Assembly: GCA_965220985.1 (NCBI GenBank)
Contig: OZ244854.1
Span: 2,108,001-2,172,000 of the forward strand
Source of the DNA: JAPPHA01 sp965220985
GTDB lineage: Bacteria; Pseudomonadota; Alphaproteobacteria; Rhodobacterales; Rhodobacteraceae
Reading direction: 5' to 3'
DNA: 64,000 bases
Shown here: in pieces, positions 34,070 to 42,299 of the stretch
How the letters are laid out: each line of letters starts with the position of its first letter
Numbering within the stretch: position 1 is the first letter of the stretch
Made by a program: the position numbers and the translations under genes
Notes under the pieces: generated by a model
Told to the model about the DNA's origin: nothing
The model's input: only the letters and a program-made list of their open reading frames with translations
The model's database searches: none

Positions 34070-35929
34070 CTATTCGGCCGCTTCCGGCGTTTCGCCGTCT
34101 TCCGGGACTGACGTGACCACGACCGGACTGCGGGGAACGGCCATGGCGACGCAGTCGCCCGCATCGTGATCAACGCTGTAGCCGTTCTCCTGCAGAAACC
34201 CGATCAGGTCGTTGGACACGATGGACATGTTCAGGAATCTTTCGTCCGACGTTCGCCCGAAGGTGTTGACGCCGACGACCCGACCACATGCATCGACCAG
34301 CGGTCCTCCGGAATTGCCGGGCGAGATTCTCGCGGTGTGAATGAGTACATTGGCGAGCCCGCCGAAGTTCTGCTCGGTGTTCACGATCCCCTGCGAGACG
34401 CTCATCGACGGTATTGCCGTCGGGTCGCCCGATAGCAGGGCTCCGAACACCGGGTCGGTCTCGGTGATCGCGCCCGGATACCCTGCGGTCACGACTCGTT
34501 GCAGTTTCATGGTCGTATTGGCCGAACGGAGCTTGAAGAATGGCCGATTGATTCCTTGAACCCGGAGCAGGGCGAAATCGGTTCCGGTCGTCTCCAACGG
34601 TCCGGACTGGGTCAGGATGTCCGCGCGATAAAGCTGTCCGAGCGACTCGTTGGCGACGAATATTCGCACGGCGCCCTGGACGACATGGTGGTTGGTGACG
34701 ATCAGGTCGGGGCCAACGAAGAAACCGCTCCCGTTTCCGGCACCCTCGGGAGTCTCTGCGAGGACCAGAACCGTCTGCGCTTCGAGGAGCCCCAGCAAGT
34801 CGGTTCGCTCGACCGTCTGCGCTCCGTCTTCGCCGGTGACGCTCTGTTCGACCGCCACGCGTTCCGGCTGGATAGGCAAGAGCGATTGGCCACCAACCGC
34901 GACGGGGACGTCGGGTTCCTGGACTTCGCCGTCGGCAATGATGGGTGGCATGGTTCCGTCGGGCAGGTGCCCGTCTTCGAGCACGAGCTGCCCTTCGTCG
35001 GTGCAAACGGCGCCGGCAATTGCCGCCTCGAGAGCGGCCGCTCTCTCTTCAAGCGCTCGATTGACGTCTTCTGCGACCTGCGCGGCCCGCGCGTCGTCCA
35101 CCAGCGATGGCGGCGGCGGTGGCGGGTAGATCAAGGTGCCGGGAACGAACAGCCAGGCGAGCGCCCCCCCGACGAGCAGAAACAGCAGGATCAACGGCAG
35201 CCAGTGGATCCGTCCGGTACGCTGTTCGGTGACTGCCGCGACCGGTGCGACGGTTGTTGCCGCAGCCGTGCCTGCCGGCTGGTTTTGGGCGAGGTTTGCA
35301 TTTGCGGTCTCGGCAGCGCCTCCTGATGCCGGTTCGTCAGCCGCGGTATTGGCGCTCCTGTCCGTGGTGCCGGCGGAGGGTGTTGCGACGTGGCTTGTTC
35401 GTTCCAGCATTTCCGATGCGTTGAGCGGCGGTGCCGCCCGCATCGGGAGAAACTGCCCCAGCGTCTGCGCGAAGTGCCTGTCCCGTCGCTGTCGCGACCT
35501 GGCTGCGTCCGCAGGGATTGTTCCCCAGTCGATCAGGACCGGATTGCCGTCAACGACCCAGATGCTGTCGCTCGAACCGATGTGCAGCGCCGCTCCGACC
35601 AGCGGCCCGTAGTCGGGATCGTCGATCAGGGACGCGAGCGCGATCAGTCTCTCCGTCAGGATCGATTCCGCCCGGTTTCGCTGCTCGTCGCCGAGCGCGG
35701 CCAGTCGCCGACCCTCTCCCTGCCACGGAACGTACCATGAGACCGTTGGGGGCGTTTCGTCATTCCCACGACTGAAGACAGGCTCGGCGAGGACCGTTGC
35801 CGCCTCCTCTGAAACCTTGTTGGCGATGAGCTCTCTCAGAGCAGGGTAACTCTCGAGCGCACTTCGCCCCGCGATCTCAATGATGCCAGCGCGGTCCAGC
35901 GTGGTCTTGGTCAGAAAATTGTCTGCCAT
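34070..35929 (-). CDS. Membrane-anchored trypsin-like serine protease with the shared cytosolic domain
   Basis: 619 residues. The cytosolic domain at 1-140 has VLAEPV (46-51), WY (65-66) and GNPVLIDWGT (128-137), matching its neighbour. An Ala/Thr-rich linker is followed by a membrane helix at 243-265, a Pro-rich turn, a coiled coil at 280-305 and a periplasmic trypsin/DegP-type domain at 380-585. The catalytic triad is visible: His about 415 in VTNHHVV, Asp about 451 in GTDFALL, Ser about 540 in SPGNSGGPL. There is no PDZ domain, so it is not DegP itself. A processing or effector role in the srfB/srfC-linked system is inferred. Confidence 0.87.
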   Translation of the reverse strand: MADNFLTKTTLDRAGIIEIAGRSALESYPALRELIANKVSEEAATVLAEPVFSRGNDETPPTVSWYVPWQGEGRRLAALGDEQRNRAESILTERLIALASLIDDPDYGPLVGAALHIGSSDSIWVVDGNPVLIDWGTIPADAARSRQRRDRHFAQTLGQFLPMRAAPPLNASEMLERTSHVATPSAGTTDRSANTAADEPASGGAAETANANLAQNQPAGTAAATTVAPVAAVTEQRTGRIHWLPLILLFLLVGGALAWLFVPGTLIYPPPPPPSLVDDARAAQVAEDVNRALEERAAALEAAIAGAVCTDEGQLVLEDGHLPDGTMPPIIADGEVQEPDVPVAVGGQSLLPIQPERVAVEQSVTGEDGAQTVERTDLLGLLEAQTVLVLAETPEGAGNGSGFFVGPDLIVTNHHVVQGAVRIFVANESLGQLYRADILTQSGPLETTGTDFALLRVQGINRPFFKLRSANTTMKLQRVVTAGYPGAITETDPVFGALLSGDPTAIPSMSVSQGIVNTEQNFGGLANVLIHTARISPGNSGGPLVDACGRVVGVNTFGRTSDERFLNMSIVSNDLIGFLQENGYSVDHDAGDCVAMAVPRSPVVVTSVPEDGETPEAAE

Positions 35930-35942
35930 CTCGCCAGTCTCC

Positions 35943-36242
35943 TCAAGTCTGCGCTCTGGTGGCGTGAGTCATCTCGCGACACGCCCGGCTCGGCAAGCAT
36001 GATCGTGACTTGAACTGGCCGGTCATCCACTTCAGCGCTCGGTTCGATGGATCGGCGATCAGGATGCCTGCGGGGACATCATCGTCTGCCATGAATGGGC
36101 CATCGAGCGAGGTTGAAACAATTGCGTCGACGGAAAAACATGCATGGGACTCGGCGATCCCCTCGAGCCTCGTTGCGGGGTAGGTCGTGCCCCCGCGATC
36201 CCGAGCCGGATGGGTCGTGCATCGAATGTCAGTGGCGTTCAT
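35943..36242 (-). CDS. Possible small operon gene of unknown function
   Basis: A 99-residue frame from ATG 36242 fits the gap between its neighbours, with 19 bases after the upstream stop and 13 before the protease start. This matches the spacing of the rest of the operon. The middle (FSVDAIVSTSLDGPFMADDD) is protein-like; the ends are Arg/Thr/Cys-rich and less so. No family, signal peptide or good ribosome binding site is visible. It may be a degraded copy of a larger paralogue. Confidence 0.35.
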   Translation of the reverse strand: MNATDIRCTTHPARDRGGTTYPATRLEGIAESHACFSVDAIVSTSLDGPFMADDDVPAGILIADPSNRALKWMTGQFKSRSCLPSRACREMTHATRAQT

Positions 36243-36261
36243 CGGCAATTGGGACCGTCCT

Positions 36262-36975
36262 TCAGCGGGCACGAATGACAACCGGGGTCAGCTCGCCACC
36301 ATAGGATGACCGACTGAGGCACGAGGCGGTGCCGTCCTGTTGCAGGTCACACGTCATGACGCGGCTGTAGATGTAGCCCCCGTTGGAACACATCACGTTT
36401 CCGTTGTCGCTGATTTCGAGCTGGCCTCGGTCATTGAACCGAGCGGTGTTGCCTGACCGGCAGGATCGACCCGTGTCGTACATGATGGTCTGGTTGCCTC
36501 GGCCATCGGATTCGAAGCACATGTTCCAACTGGCAACATCCGAGATTTCTCCGGTTCGCACGTTCGTGGTTTGATAATCGGAATCGAGCACCCAGCAGCC
36601 CGCGAGGACCTCGATGTCCTGTTCTTCCCATTGTTCGGCATCAAGCCCATAGGGAGGCGGGGGTCCTGGCTCCTGCTCGGGTTCTGCGCGCGCGACGGGC
36701 AGGGGTGCCTCGCATTCGAGCAGGGCGAGCTGCATTTCCAGTTGCGCGACCTTCTCTTCGAGGAACGCCTGTTGATCCTGGGCCGCCGCAAGCCGGGAAT
36801 CGGGTCGTCCCGACCCCGCGATCGGGCAACCGGAAATCCCCCAGGTCCAGCCCGGGCCAATGACGCCACAGGCACCGAGAAGCAGGTAGGCGGCCAATGC
36901 GATCACGCCGGATGCCAGGAACACCAGAACCCAGTGAACGGTTCCCAGTCTTGGCGGATATCCGGACCAGGACAT
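36262..36975 (-). CDS. Single-pass membrane protein with coiled coil and a Cys-rich periplasmic domain
   Basis: 237 residues. Membrane helix at 14-36, then CGV...GCP, a coiled coil at 62-88 (FLEEKVAQLEMQLALLE), a Pro/Glu-rich hinge, and a C-terminal domain from about 120 (EVLAGCWVLDSDY) with six to seven Cys and a beta-rich, calycin-like look. The helix/Cys/coiled-coil module (CGV..., CP, QLE...LALLE) resembles that of the 32793-34052 protein, which suggests a common membrane scaffold. Unlike the other two it lacks the large cytosolic domain. First gene of the minus-strand operon. Confidence 0.75.
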   Translation of the reverse strand: MSWSGYPPRLGTVHWVLVFLASGVIALAAYLLLGACGVIGPGWTWGISGCPIAGSGRPDSRLAAAQDQQAFLEEKVAQLEMQLALLECEAPLPVARAEPEQEPGPPPPYGLDAEQWEEQDIEVLAGCWVLDSDYQTTNVRTGEISDVASWNMCFESDGRGNQTIMYDTGRSCRSGNTARFNDRGQLEISDNGNVMCSNGGYIYSRVMTCDLQQDGTASCLSRSSYGGELTPVVIRAR

Positions 36976-37810
36976 CAGAGATCGCGGTCAAGTTGGCACG
37001 CGACGCCCGCACCCTTGATCGGCAAACGACACCGTGGCGGGAACGACCCGACCAGGGATGATGTCGAGGGAGGATTCGTCGGCAAGGCCAAGCCATGATC
37101 ATTAGTCATCAAGGGGCATATTTTCGGAATGTCCCCGCGTTGGCAAGGGTGGATATCGCCATGGTCTCGAAGGCTGAAGTCGAAGAGAACGTCAGCCTCA
37201 TCCCCGGGAGAGGGGTTCAATCCGTCGTGCGCGAAAACTGTTCGACCGGGACTTGTCTCGCGAGAACACTTGAGTCATCGAGTCGACCCACGCCGAGTCC
37301 ATGTCGTGTCATGCTCGCCGATACATCCCTTTTCTCCGCTGTTTCACGGTCCACCGCTTGCCATGCTCTTGCCAAATCGTTGAAATGCGAGCCGGTCATG
37401 TCGGCAGCCGCAGGCCGATCAAGGCCGAATGCAGCCGTCTACCGCCGATACCAACCGAATCGCCTCGCGATCCGCCGCGGCAAGCCCTCGCGAGAATGCA
37501 TCATGGAGTCTGTCCTTGTCATCTGCTACGAAGGGCTCATGTTAAGGTTCCGGCCAGTTTTTTCGGCACGGGTTGGAACGGAGGCGAGAGTTGTTCGCGG
37601 GACTGGATGGTGTGGCTGACTTGCCGAAGCTCGTGATGCCAGGTGTTCGGTGGCGATCGTGGCACGCGGAGCATGCGCGAGGCAGTCAAGGAGACTGCTT
37701 CCGGCGAGCGAACATGCGTTGTCTTCGCGGCGGGTTGCTTCGAATCCGGCCCCTCGAGCGAGCGGTCGCTTGAACATCCGAGAGCAAATCGAGTTGGGTC
37801 CACAGCCGTC
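36976..37810. other. Long spacer between the srfB/srfC-linked block and the oxygenase operon
   Basis: These 835 bases lie between two outward-facing operons and should hold both promoters. Open frames in it are Ser/Arg/Cys-rich and unconvincing. The frame that runs into the DUF2236 gene from 37643 has no family-like sequence before ATG 37811. I see no RNA gene, repeat or relic that I can name. Confidence 0.4.
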
Positions 37811-38998
37811 ATGAACACTGCGGGCGCGATACCGACCGCGTACCTGGACGGTTACGAGAAAGCCCGAGTGCGCGACCCTGGAATGGCTGCGAATTACATC
37901 GCGCACACGGTGATGGGGGACCCGGTGGCAGATGCCGTCATCGAGGGACTCGCGACTCTTGGGCAAGAAGAAACCGGCTGGTTGATCAAGGCTCTGATGG
38001 AGCAAAGGCATGACATCCCGCGGGATGTGCCAAAGCCGTTGCAAGACTTTTTTGACCAGGTGGAGTCCTCGACTCCGTCGTGGTTTGATCCCGACGCGGT
38101 CATTCCCGGGTGTCGCGCCTTTCACGCCAATTCAGATCTCTTCATCGGGGCTTTCGTTTCCGCAGTGCTCATCGAAGGCTTCGCGACACTGATCTCCAAG
38201 TCATTCTTCATGACTGGACGGGTGTCGAGCTTTGGCGTCCGGCGCTTGAAGCAAAACAACCGGCACCTCCTGGAGATTTTCATCCCCGGAGGTCTCGAAC
38301 GTCATGGAGACGGATGGAAGCTGTCGGTGCGCATCCGATTGATCCATGCGCAGATCAGACGATTGCTGAACCAGTCGCCCGACTGGGATGCTGAAGCATG
38401 GGGCATGCCGGTGAGCGCGGCACACGTCGGGTTTGCAGCGGCCAGTTTTTCGGCAAGACTGCTTGACCGAGTCGGTCGCTTTGGTGTTGTCCTCAACGAC
38501 GAAGAACGCCGGAGCTTCACGATGATATGGCGTTATACAGCTCATCTGATGGGAGTCCCCGAGTCAATCCTCTTTCGTGACGAACAGGATGCACGCAATC
38601 TTTACCAGGTTGGTGACCTGTGCGAGCCGCCGCCCGATATGGAGTCAATCGTGTTGGCGAACGGGCTGATCAACTCGGCGCCTTTGGTTGCCGGCATTGT
38701 CGAAACCAAACAGCGGCGAAAAGTCACCAAACAGATTTACAGGGTTGCCCGGGCGCAAATTGGCAACGAAATGGCGGACCAACTGCGTTTCCCCCACGGC
38801 AGGACATGGGGATTGCTCGCGTTCATGTCCCTCGAGAACCGTTTTTGGAAAGCCTTGGGCGCAGGCTTCCCAGCAATTTCCCAAAAGCTCAATAGAGACA
38901 GGTTTCGCCAGGTGATGGACGTATCCGTCTATGACCGAGAGGGCATCACGTACAAAATGCCTGTCGAATTGGAGGCGGAACTATCAGGCCGCTGGTGA
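37811..38998 (+). CDS. MpaB/latex-clearing-like (DUF2236) oxygenase family protein
   Basis: A 395-residue probable b-type heme oxygenase or related catalyst of the DUF2236/MpaB family. Family-like elements are VRIRLIHAQIRRLL (about 175-188), with its conserved Arg/His, and SFTMIWRYTAHLMGVPESIL (about 235-255), which usually carries the heme-proximal His. The N-terminal DPVADAVIEGLATLG is typical. ATG 37811 is chosen over 37643 because family sequence starts there. It is followed 37 bases later by an acyltransferase and then a P450, so a lipid- or isoprenoid-modifying operon is plausible. Confidence 0.72.
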   Translation: MNTAGAIPTAYLDGYEKARVRDPGMAANYIAHTVMGDPVADAVIEGLATLGQEETGWLIKALMEQRHDIPRDVPKPLQDFFDQVESSTPSWFDPDAVIPGCRAFHANSDLFIGAFVSAVLIEGFATLISKSFFMTGRVSSFGVRRLKQNNRHLLEIFIPGGLERHGDGWKLSVRIRLIHAQIRRLLNQSPDWDAEAWGMPVSAAHVGFAAASFSARLLDRVGRFGVVLNDEERRSFTMIWRYTAHLMGVPESILFRDEQDARNLYQVGDLCEPPPDMESIVLANGLINSAPLVAGIVETKQRRKVTKQIYRVARAQIGNEMADQLRFPHGRTWGLLAFMSLENRFWKALGAGFPAISQKLNRDRFRQVMDVSVYDREGITYKMPVELEAELSGRW

Positions 38999-39035
38999 TC
39001 CTCTCTCACCAGCCAGCCTTGGGTGGAGGCATGCA

Positions 39036-40658
39036 ATGGCTGTAACTTCTTCTCGTCGGCACGACCTCGATGCCTTGCGGGCAATCACGATGCTGTTGGG
39101 CATTGTCTACCATGCTGCCGGTTCATACGGGTCGGGGAGCCCTTGGTTCGTCCTGGACAGCGGTCGCAATGAGTTGTTCCATGTGTTCATGGAATTCACA
39201 CATGGCTTCCGCATGCCACTCTTCTTTCTGATCAGCGGGTTCTTCACCGCGATGCTCTGGAGGAAGAGAGGCCTGGGGGCCTTGGTGAAGCACCGATTCA
39301 AACGGGTGTTCATTCCATGCATGGTGAGCGTGGTCGTCATCATTCCAATCACCTTTGCAATCATCTTGAATTTCCGGCAGCCGCCGCACGAGACCAGTCA
39401 CGTTGATCCGTTGTGGACCTCGGTGCAGAGCGGCGATGCAGCGGCTGTGACGCAGCACATTGCCGATGGCGCGGACATCGATGGCGTTCATCCCGAGTTC
39501 GGCAAGACGTACCTGTCCCTGGCAGCTTTGGCGGGTCATCACGAAATCGTCGAACTTCTGCTTGAGCAAGGGGCAGACATCAACGCGCGAAACCGGGACG
39601 GCGGCAACGCGCTTCACGAGGCGGCGCTCTTCGGACGATCCGAACTGTTCGACTTGCTCATTCAGAAAGGCTCGGACCAGGATGCGAAAAACAAGAGTGG
39701 TCAGCTTCCGCAGGTCAGGGCGCAAATGAGCCAGAGCTACACGAACGCCATAGCCAACTGGCTGGGCGTCGAGTTCGACCGACCGCAGGTTGCAGCCGGT
39801 CGCGCCGAGATCAAGAACCGGTTCAACATGTCCGACGACGAGCCCAGCACAGGCTGGATTGGATTCTTGCTGACATTTCCGATGTTCTTGCATCTCTGGT
39901 TCCTGTGGTATCTTTGCTGGCTGGTTGCAGCATTCGCGATCGTCGCTCATTTCATCGACCGATGGGGAACAGCGCCATCGCAAGGCTTGTCCAGTAAGCT
40001 CGTGTTGTCGCCGTTGGCCCTGGTTGGATGGATGCTGCTGACGATGATTCCCCAATGGTTCTGGGGCTGGAGGCTTCCCGAGCTGTATGGAGCAGACACC
40101 TCTCAACTCTTCGTCCTTGTTCCTTACCTTCACGGCCTGGCGTACTTCGGGCTCTTCTTTGCCTTCGGCGCGTTCTATTACGAATGCGACGATGTCTCCG
40201 GCCAACTCGGAAAACGGTGGATGATAACCCTGCCGGTCGCGCTGCTGGTCGTGTTCCCGCTTGGCCTGGAGTTCTCCAAAGGCATCTTTGGCTTCGCCGA
40301 CGGACTCTTCGTCGGCGTGCAGGAACGTCTCATCTCGGACGCGTTGCAAGTCCTTTACGCCTGGTTGATGGCGATTGCCTGCGTCGGCATGTTCCGCTCC
40401 TTGCTGGTGCGAGAAAACAAATACATTCGCTACGTGTCCGACTCTTCGTATTGGCTGTACCTGGCACACCTCCCGCTGGTGTTCTTCCTGCAATGGTTGG
40501 TGCTGGATTGGTCTCTGCCCTCCATCGTCAAGTTTGCGCTGGTGGTGACATTGGCAACTGGCATTCTCCTGACCACCTACGAGTATCTCATTCGCTACAC
40601 GTGGGTGGGCAAGATGCTGAACGGGCCAAGGAGGCGTCCGCAACCCGCGCCAACGTGA
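39036..40658 (+). CDS. Acyltransferase-3 family membrane protein with an inserted ankyrin domain
   Basis: 540 residues. The N-terminus RRHDLDALRAITMLLGIVYH (about 7-26), with conserved Arg and His, is the acyltransferase-3 active-site start. Ten or more membrane helices follow (RMPLFFLISGFF, MFLHLWFLWYLCWLVAAF, and others). Between the third and fourth helices, about residues 124-222, sit three ankyrin repeats (DPLWTSVQSGDAAAVTQHIA, TYLSLAALAGHHEIVELLLE, NALHEAALFGRSELFDLLIQ). This insertion is unusual. ATG 39036 has GGAGG 7 bases upstream. It transfers an acyl group to an envelope glycan or lipid (family knowledge); the target is unknown. Confidence 0.85.
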   Translation: MAVTSSRRHDLDALRAITMLLGIVYHAAGSYGSGSPWFVLDSGRNELFHVFMEFTHGFRMPLFFLISGFFTAMLWRKRGLGALVKHRFKRVFIPCMVSVVVIIPITFAIILNFRQPPHETSHVDPLWTSVQSGDAAAVTQHIADGADIDGVHPEFGKTYLSLAALAGHHEIVELLLEQGADINARNRDGGNALHEAALFGRSELFDLLIQKGSDQDAKNKSGQLPQVRAQMSQSYTNAIANWLGVEFDRPQVAAGRAEIKNRFNMSDDEPSTGWIGFLLTFPMFLHLWFLWYLCWLVAAFAIVAHFIDRWGTAPSQGLSSKLVLSPLALVGWMLLTMIPQWFWGWRLPELYGADTSQLFVLVPYLHGLAYFGLFFAFGAFYYECDDVSGQLGKRWMITLPVALLVVFPLGLEFSKGIFGFADGLFVGVQERLISDALQVLYAWLMAIACVGMFRSLLVRENKYIRYVSDSSYWLYLAHLPLVFFLQWLVLDWSLPSIVKFALVVTLATGILLTTYEYLIRYTWVGKMLNGPRRRPQPAPT

Positions 40659-40703
40659 ATGTCCGGGCAGCTGGACGCAAAAGACGAAAGGAGTGTCGCT
40701 TCG

Positions 40704-42071
40704 ATGTCTGCAAGAACGGGATCAGAATCAATGCCGCAGGCCAAGGGCGTTCCCCTCATGGGAAACACCCATCAGTTGCTGTCGGATCCGCTCGAGTTCC
40801 TGATCGAGCAATACGGTCAGCTAGGGCCCGTGTTTCGCCTTTCCGCTCCGGGGAAACGACTGGTCGCCTTGGTGGGTCATGAGGCAAATGCCTTGCTGGC
40901 CAACGACAATGGCGACCTGTTTTCGTCCGAGGAGTCGTGGCAACAGGCGGGAGAGGCCTTCAGCGCTGACAATCCGATCATCTTCGGGGCGAGCGGTGCG
41001 GCGCATGCCACGATGCGGACGGACCTGGCCGACGGTTACGGGGCGGAGGCCGTGCAGGCGAGACTGTCGGAACTGATCGACGATCAGCTGCGCCTCATGA
41101 GGGCCTGGCCACGCGGCAAGGCGTTCCCCGCCGTTCCCTGCGTGCGACAGTTGATTGCGACTCTGGCGATCCGCCTGGCGCTGGGCCAGACCCCCGACGG
41201 ATTCCCTGACCAGGTGGCCTATTTCCTCAGGCGAGTGACCCAGATCTACGTCATGGCAGGGGGGCTCGGCCCGCTCAAGCTGTGGCGGCACATGCCGAGC
41301 GCCCGGAAGTTGCGGCGGTCCATGCTGGACGTGTACCAAGGCATCTGGGACGCGCCGGGTTCGAGCGACAGGCCGGAAGACGCTCCCTGTTTCATCGAGC
41401 ACGTCAAGCGTTTCCATGCCGAGCATCCTGACGTCATGACGAAGAAGGACGCGATGGCTGCCATCGATTCATTTCTGAGCGGCGCGATCGTCGCCATGGA
41501 GAGTCCCGTCGCGTTCTTCGTCTACCACGTTGCTCGGAATCCCGAGTTGATGCGTGAAATCACCGAAGAGGCGGACGCGGCCTTCGCCGACGGGCTGCCA
41601 ACGATGGACGCGCTGAGGCAGATGGACAAGACGCGCCGTGCCGCCATGGAAACGCTCCGCCTGCATCCTCCGGTCCCGGTGATGGTTCGCTTTGCGACAA
41701 AAGACTTCGAGTTTGCGGGCTTCGGCATTCCGGCCGGCGAGCAATGTCTGGTCGCCAACGCGGTGACGCATTTCATGCCCGATGTCTTTCCGCATCCGAA
41801 CCAGTTCGACATTGGACGCTTTGCGCCGGAACGCAGCGAACACGAGCATCCCCACGCCTATTCGCCCTACGGGTTGGGAGTCCACGACTGCGTGGGCGAG
41901 CCTGTCGCGGCCACATTGTTCCTTCTGATCGCGGCAGTGCTGTTTCATCACCTGGAAATCGAGTTGCAGCCTGCGGATCAGGAACTTAACGTCACCATCC
42001 TGTCGCGACCCGGGCCTGACAACCGGTTCCGCATTGCCGTCGCTGGAGAACGCCATTCTCTGCGTTCGTGA
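40704..42071 (+). CDS. Cytochrome P450 with an atypical I-helix
   Basis: 455 residues (470 if ATG 40659, directly after the acyltransferase stop, is used; 40704 has AAGGAG 10 bases upstream). P450 marks: ExxR in METLRLHPP (about 315), the heme loop YGLGVHDCVG with Cys about 396, and the C-terminal beta region. The I-helix reads FLSGAIVAMESPVAF, where most monooxygenases have AGxET: the acid and threonine are replaced by Val-Ala. Such enzymes may use peroxide or perform non-monooxygenase chemistry. Third gene of the operon with DUF2236 and acyltransferase genes. Confidence 0.88.
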   Translation: MSARTGSESMPQAKGVPLMGNTHQLLSDPLEFLIEQYGQLGPVFRLSAPGKRLVALVGHEANALLANDNGDLFSSEESWQQAGEAFSADNPIIFGASGAAHATMRTDLADGYGAEAVQARLSELIDDQLRLMRAWPRGKAFPAVPCVRQLIATLAIRLALGQTPDGFPDQVAYFLRRVTQIYVMAGGLGPLKLWRHMPSARKLRRSMLDVYQGIWDAPGSSDRPEDAPCFIEHVKRFHAEHPDVMTKKDAMAAIDSFLSGAIVAMESPVAFFVYHVARNPELMREITEEADAAFADGLPTMDALRQMDKTRRAAMETLRLHPPVPVMVRFATKDFEFAGFGIPAGEQCLVANAVTHFMPDVFPHPNQFDIGRFAPERSEHEHPHAYSPYGLGVHDCVGEPVAATLFLLIAAVLFHHLEIELQPADQELNVTILSRPGPDNRFRIAVAGERHSLRS

Positions 42072-42120
42072 CTGCGTGTGCGCAGTGCAATGTTTCGCGC
42101 CAATCCGCACTTGAAGAGTT

Positions 42121-42288
42121 TCAGCTGATTGAATCTGCGAGAGGCTGGTTGTCCCTGATCGACTCCGCTCGGACTTCTTTTGCGTCCTCGACAATCCGGT
42201 TCAGGATTTCTCGATTTTTTGCACCGTAGCGTGCGGTGTCACGGCTGCGAGCACTCTCTTCATTGCGGCCTTCTTCTCCGGCGCGCAC
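42121..42288 (-). CDS. Possible 55-residue protein downstream of the formate dehydrogenase gene
   Basis: A GTG-initiated frame just after fdh ends: KNREILNRIVEDAKEVRAES followed by IRDNQPLADSIS, charged and helical with coding-like third positions. It does not resemble the FdsD delta subunit that often follows FdsA. It may be noise or the tail of a broken gene. Confidence 0.25.
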   Translation of the reverse strand: MRAGEEGRNEESARSRDTARYGAKNREILNRIVEDAKEVRAESIRDNQPLADSIS

Positions 42289-42299
42289 CCCCCAGCGCG

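Noticed and set aside
37095..37619. 174-codon plus-strand frame between the srfB/srfC-linked block and the oxygenase operon
   Set aside because: Low-complexity Ser/Arg/Val content, no domain and no ribosome binding site; probably chance in GC-rich DNA.
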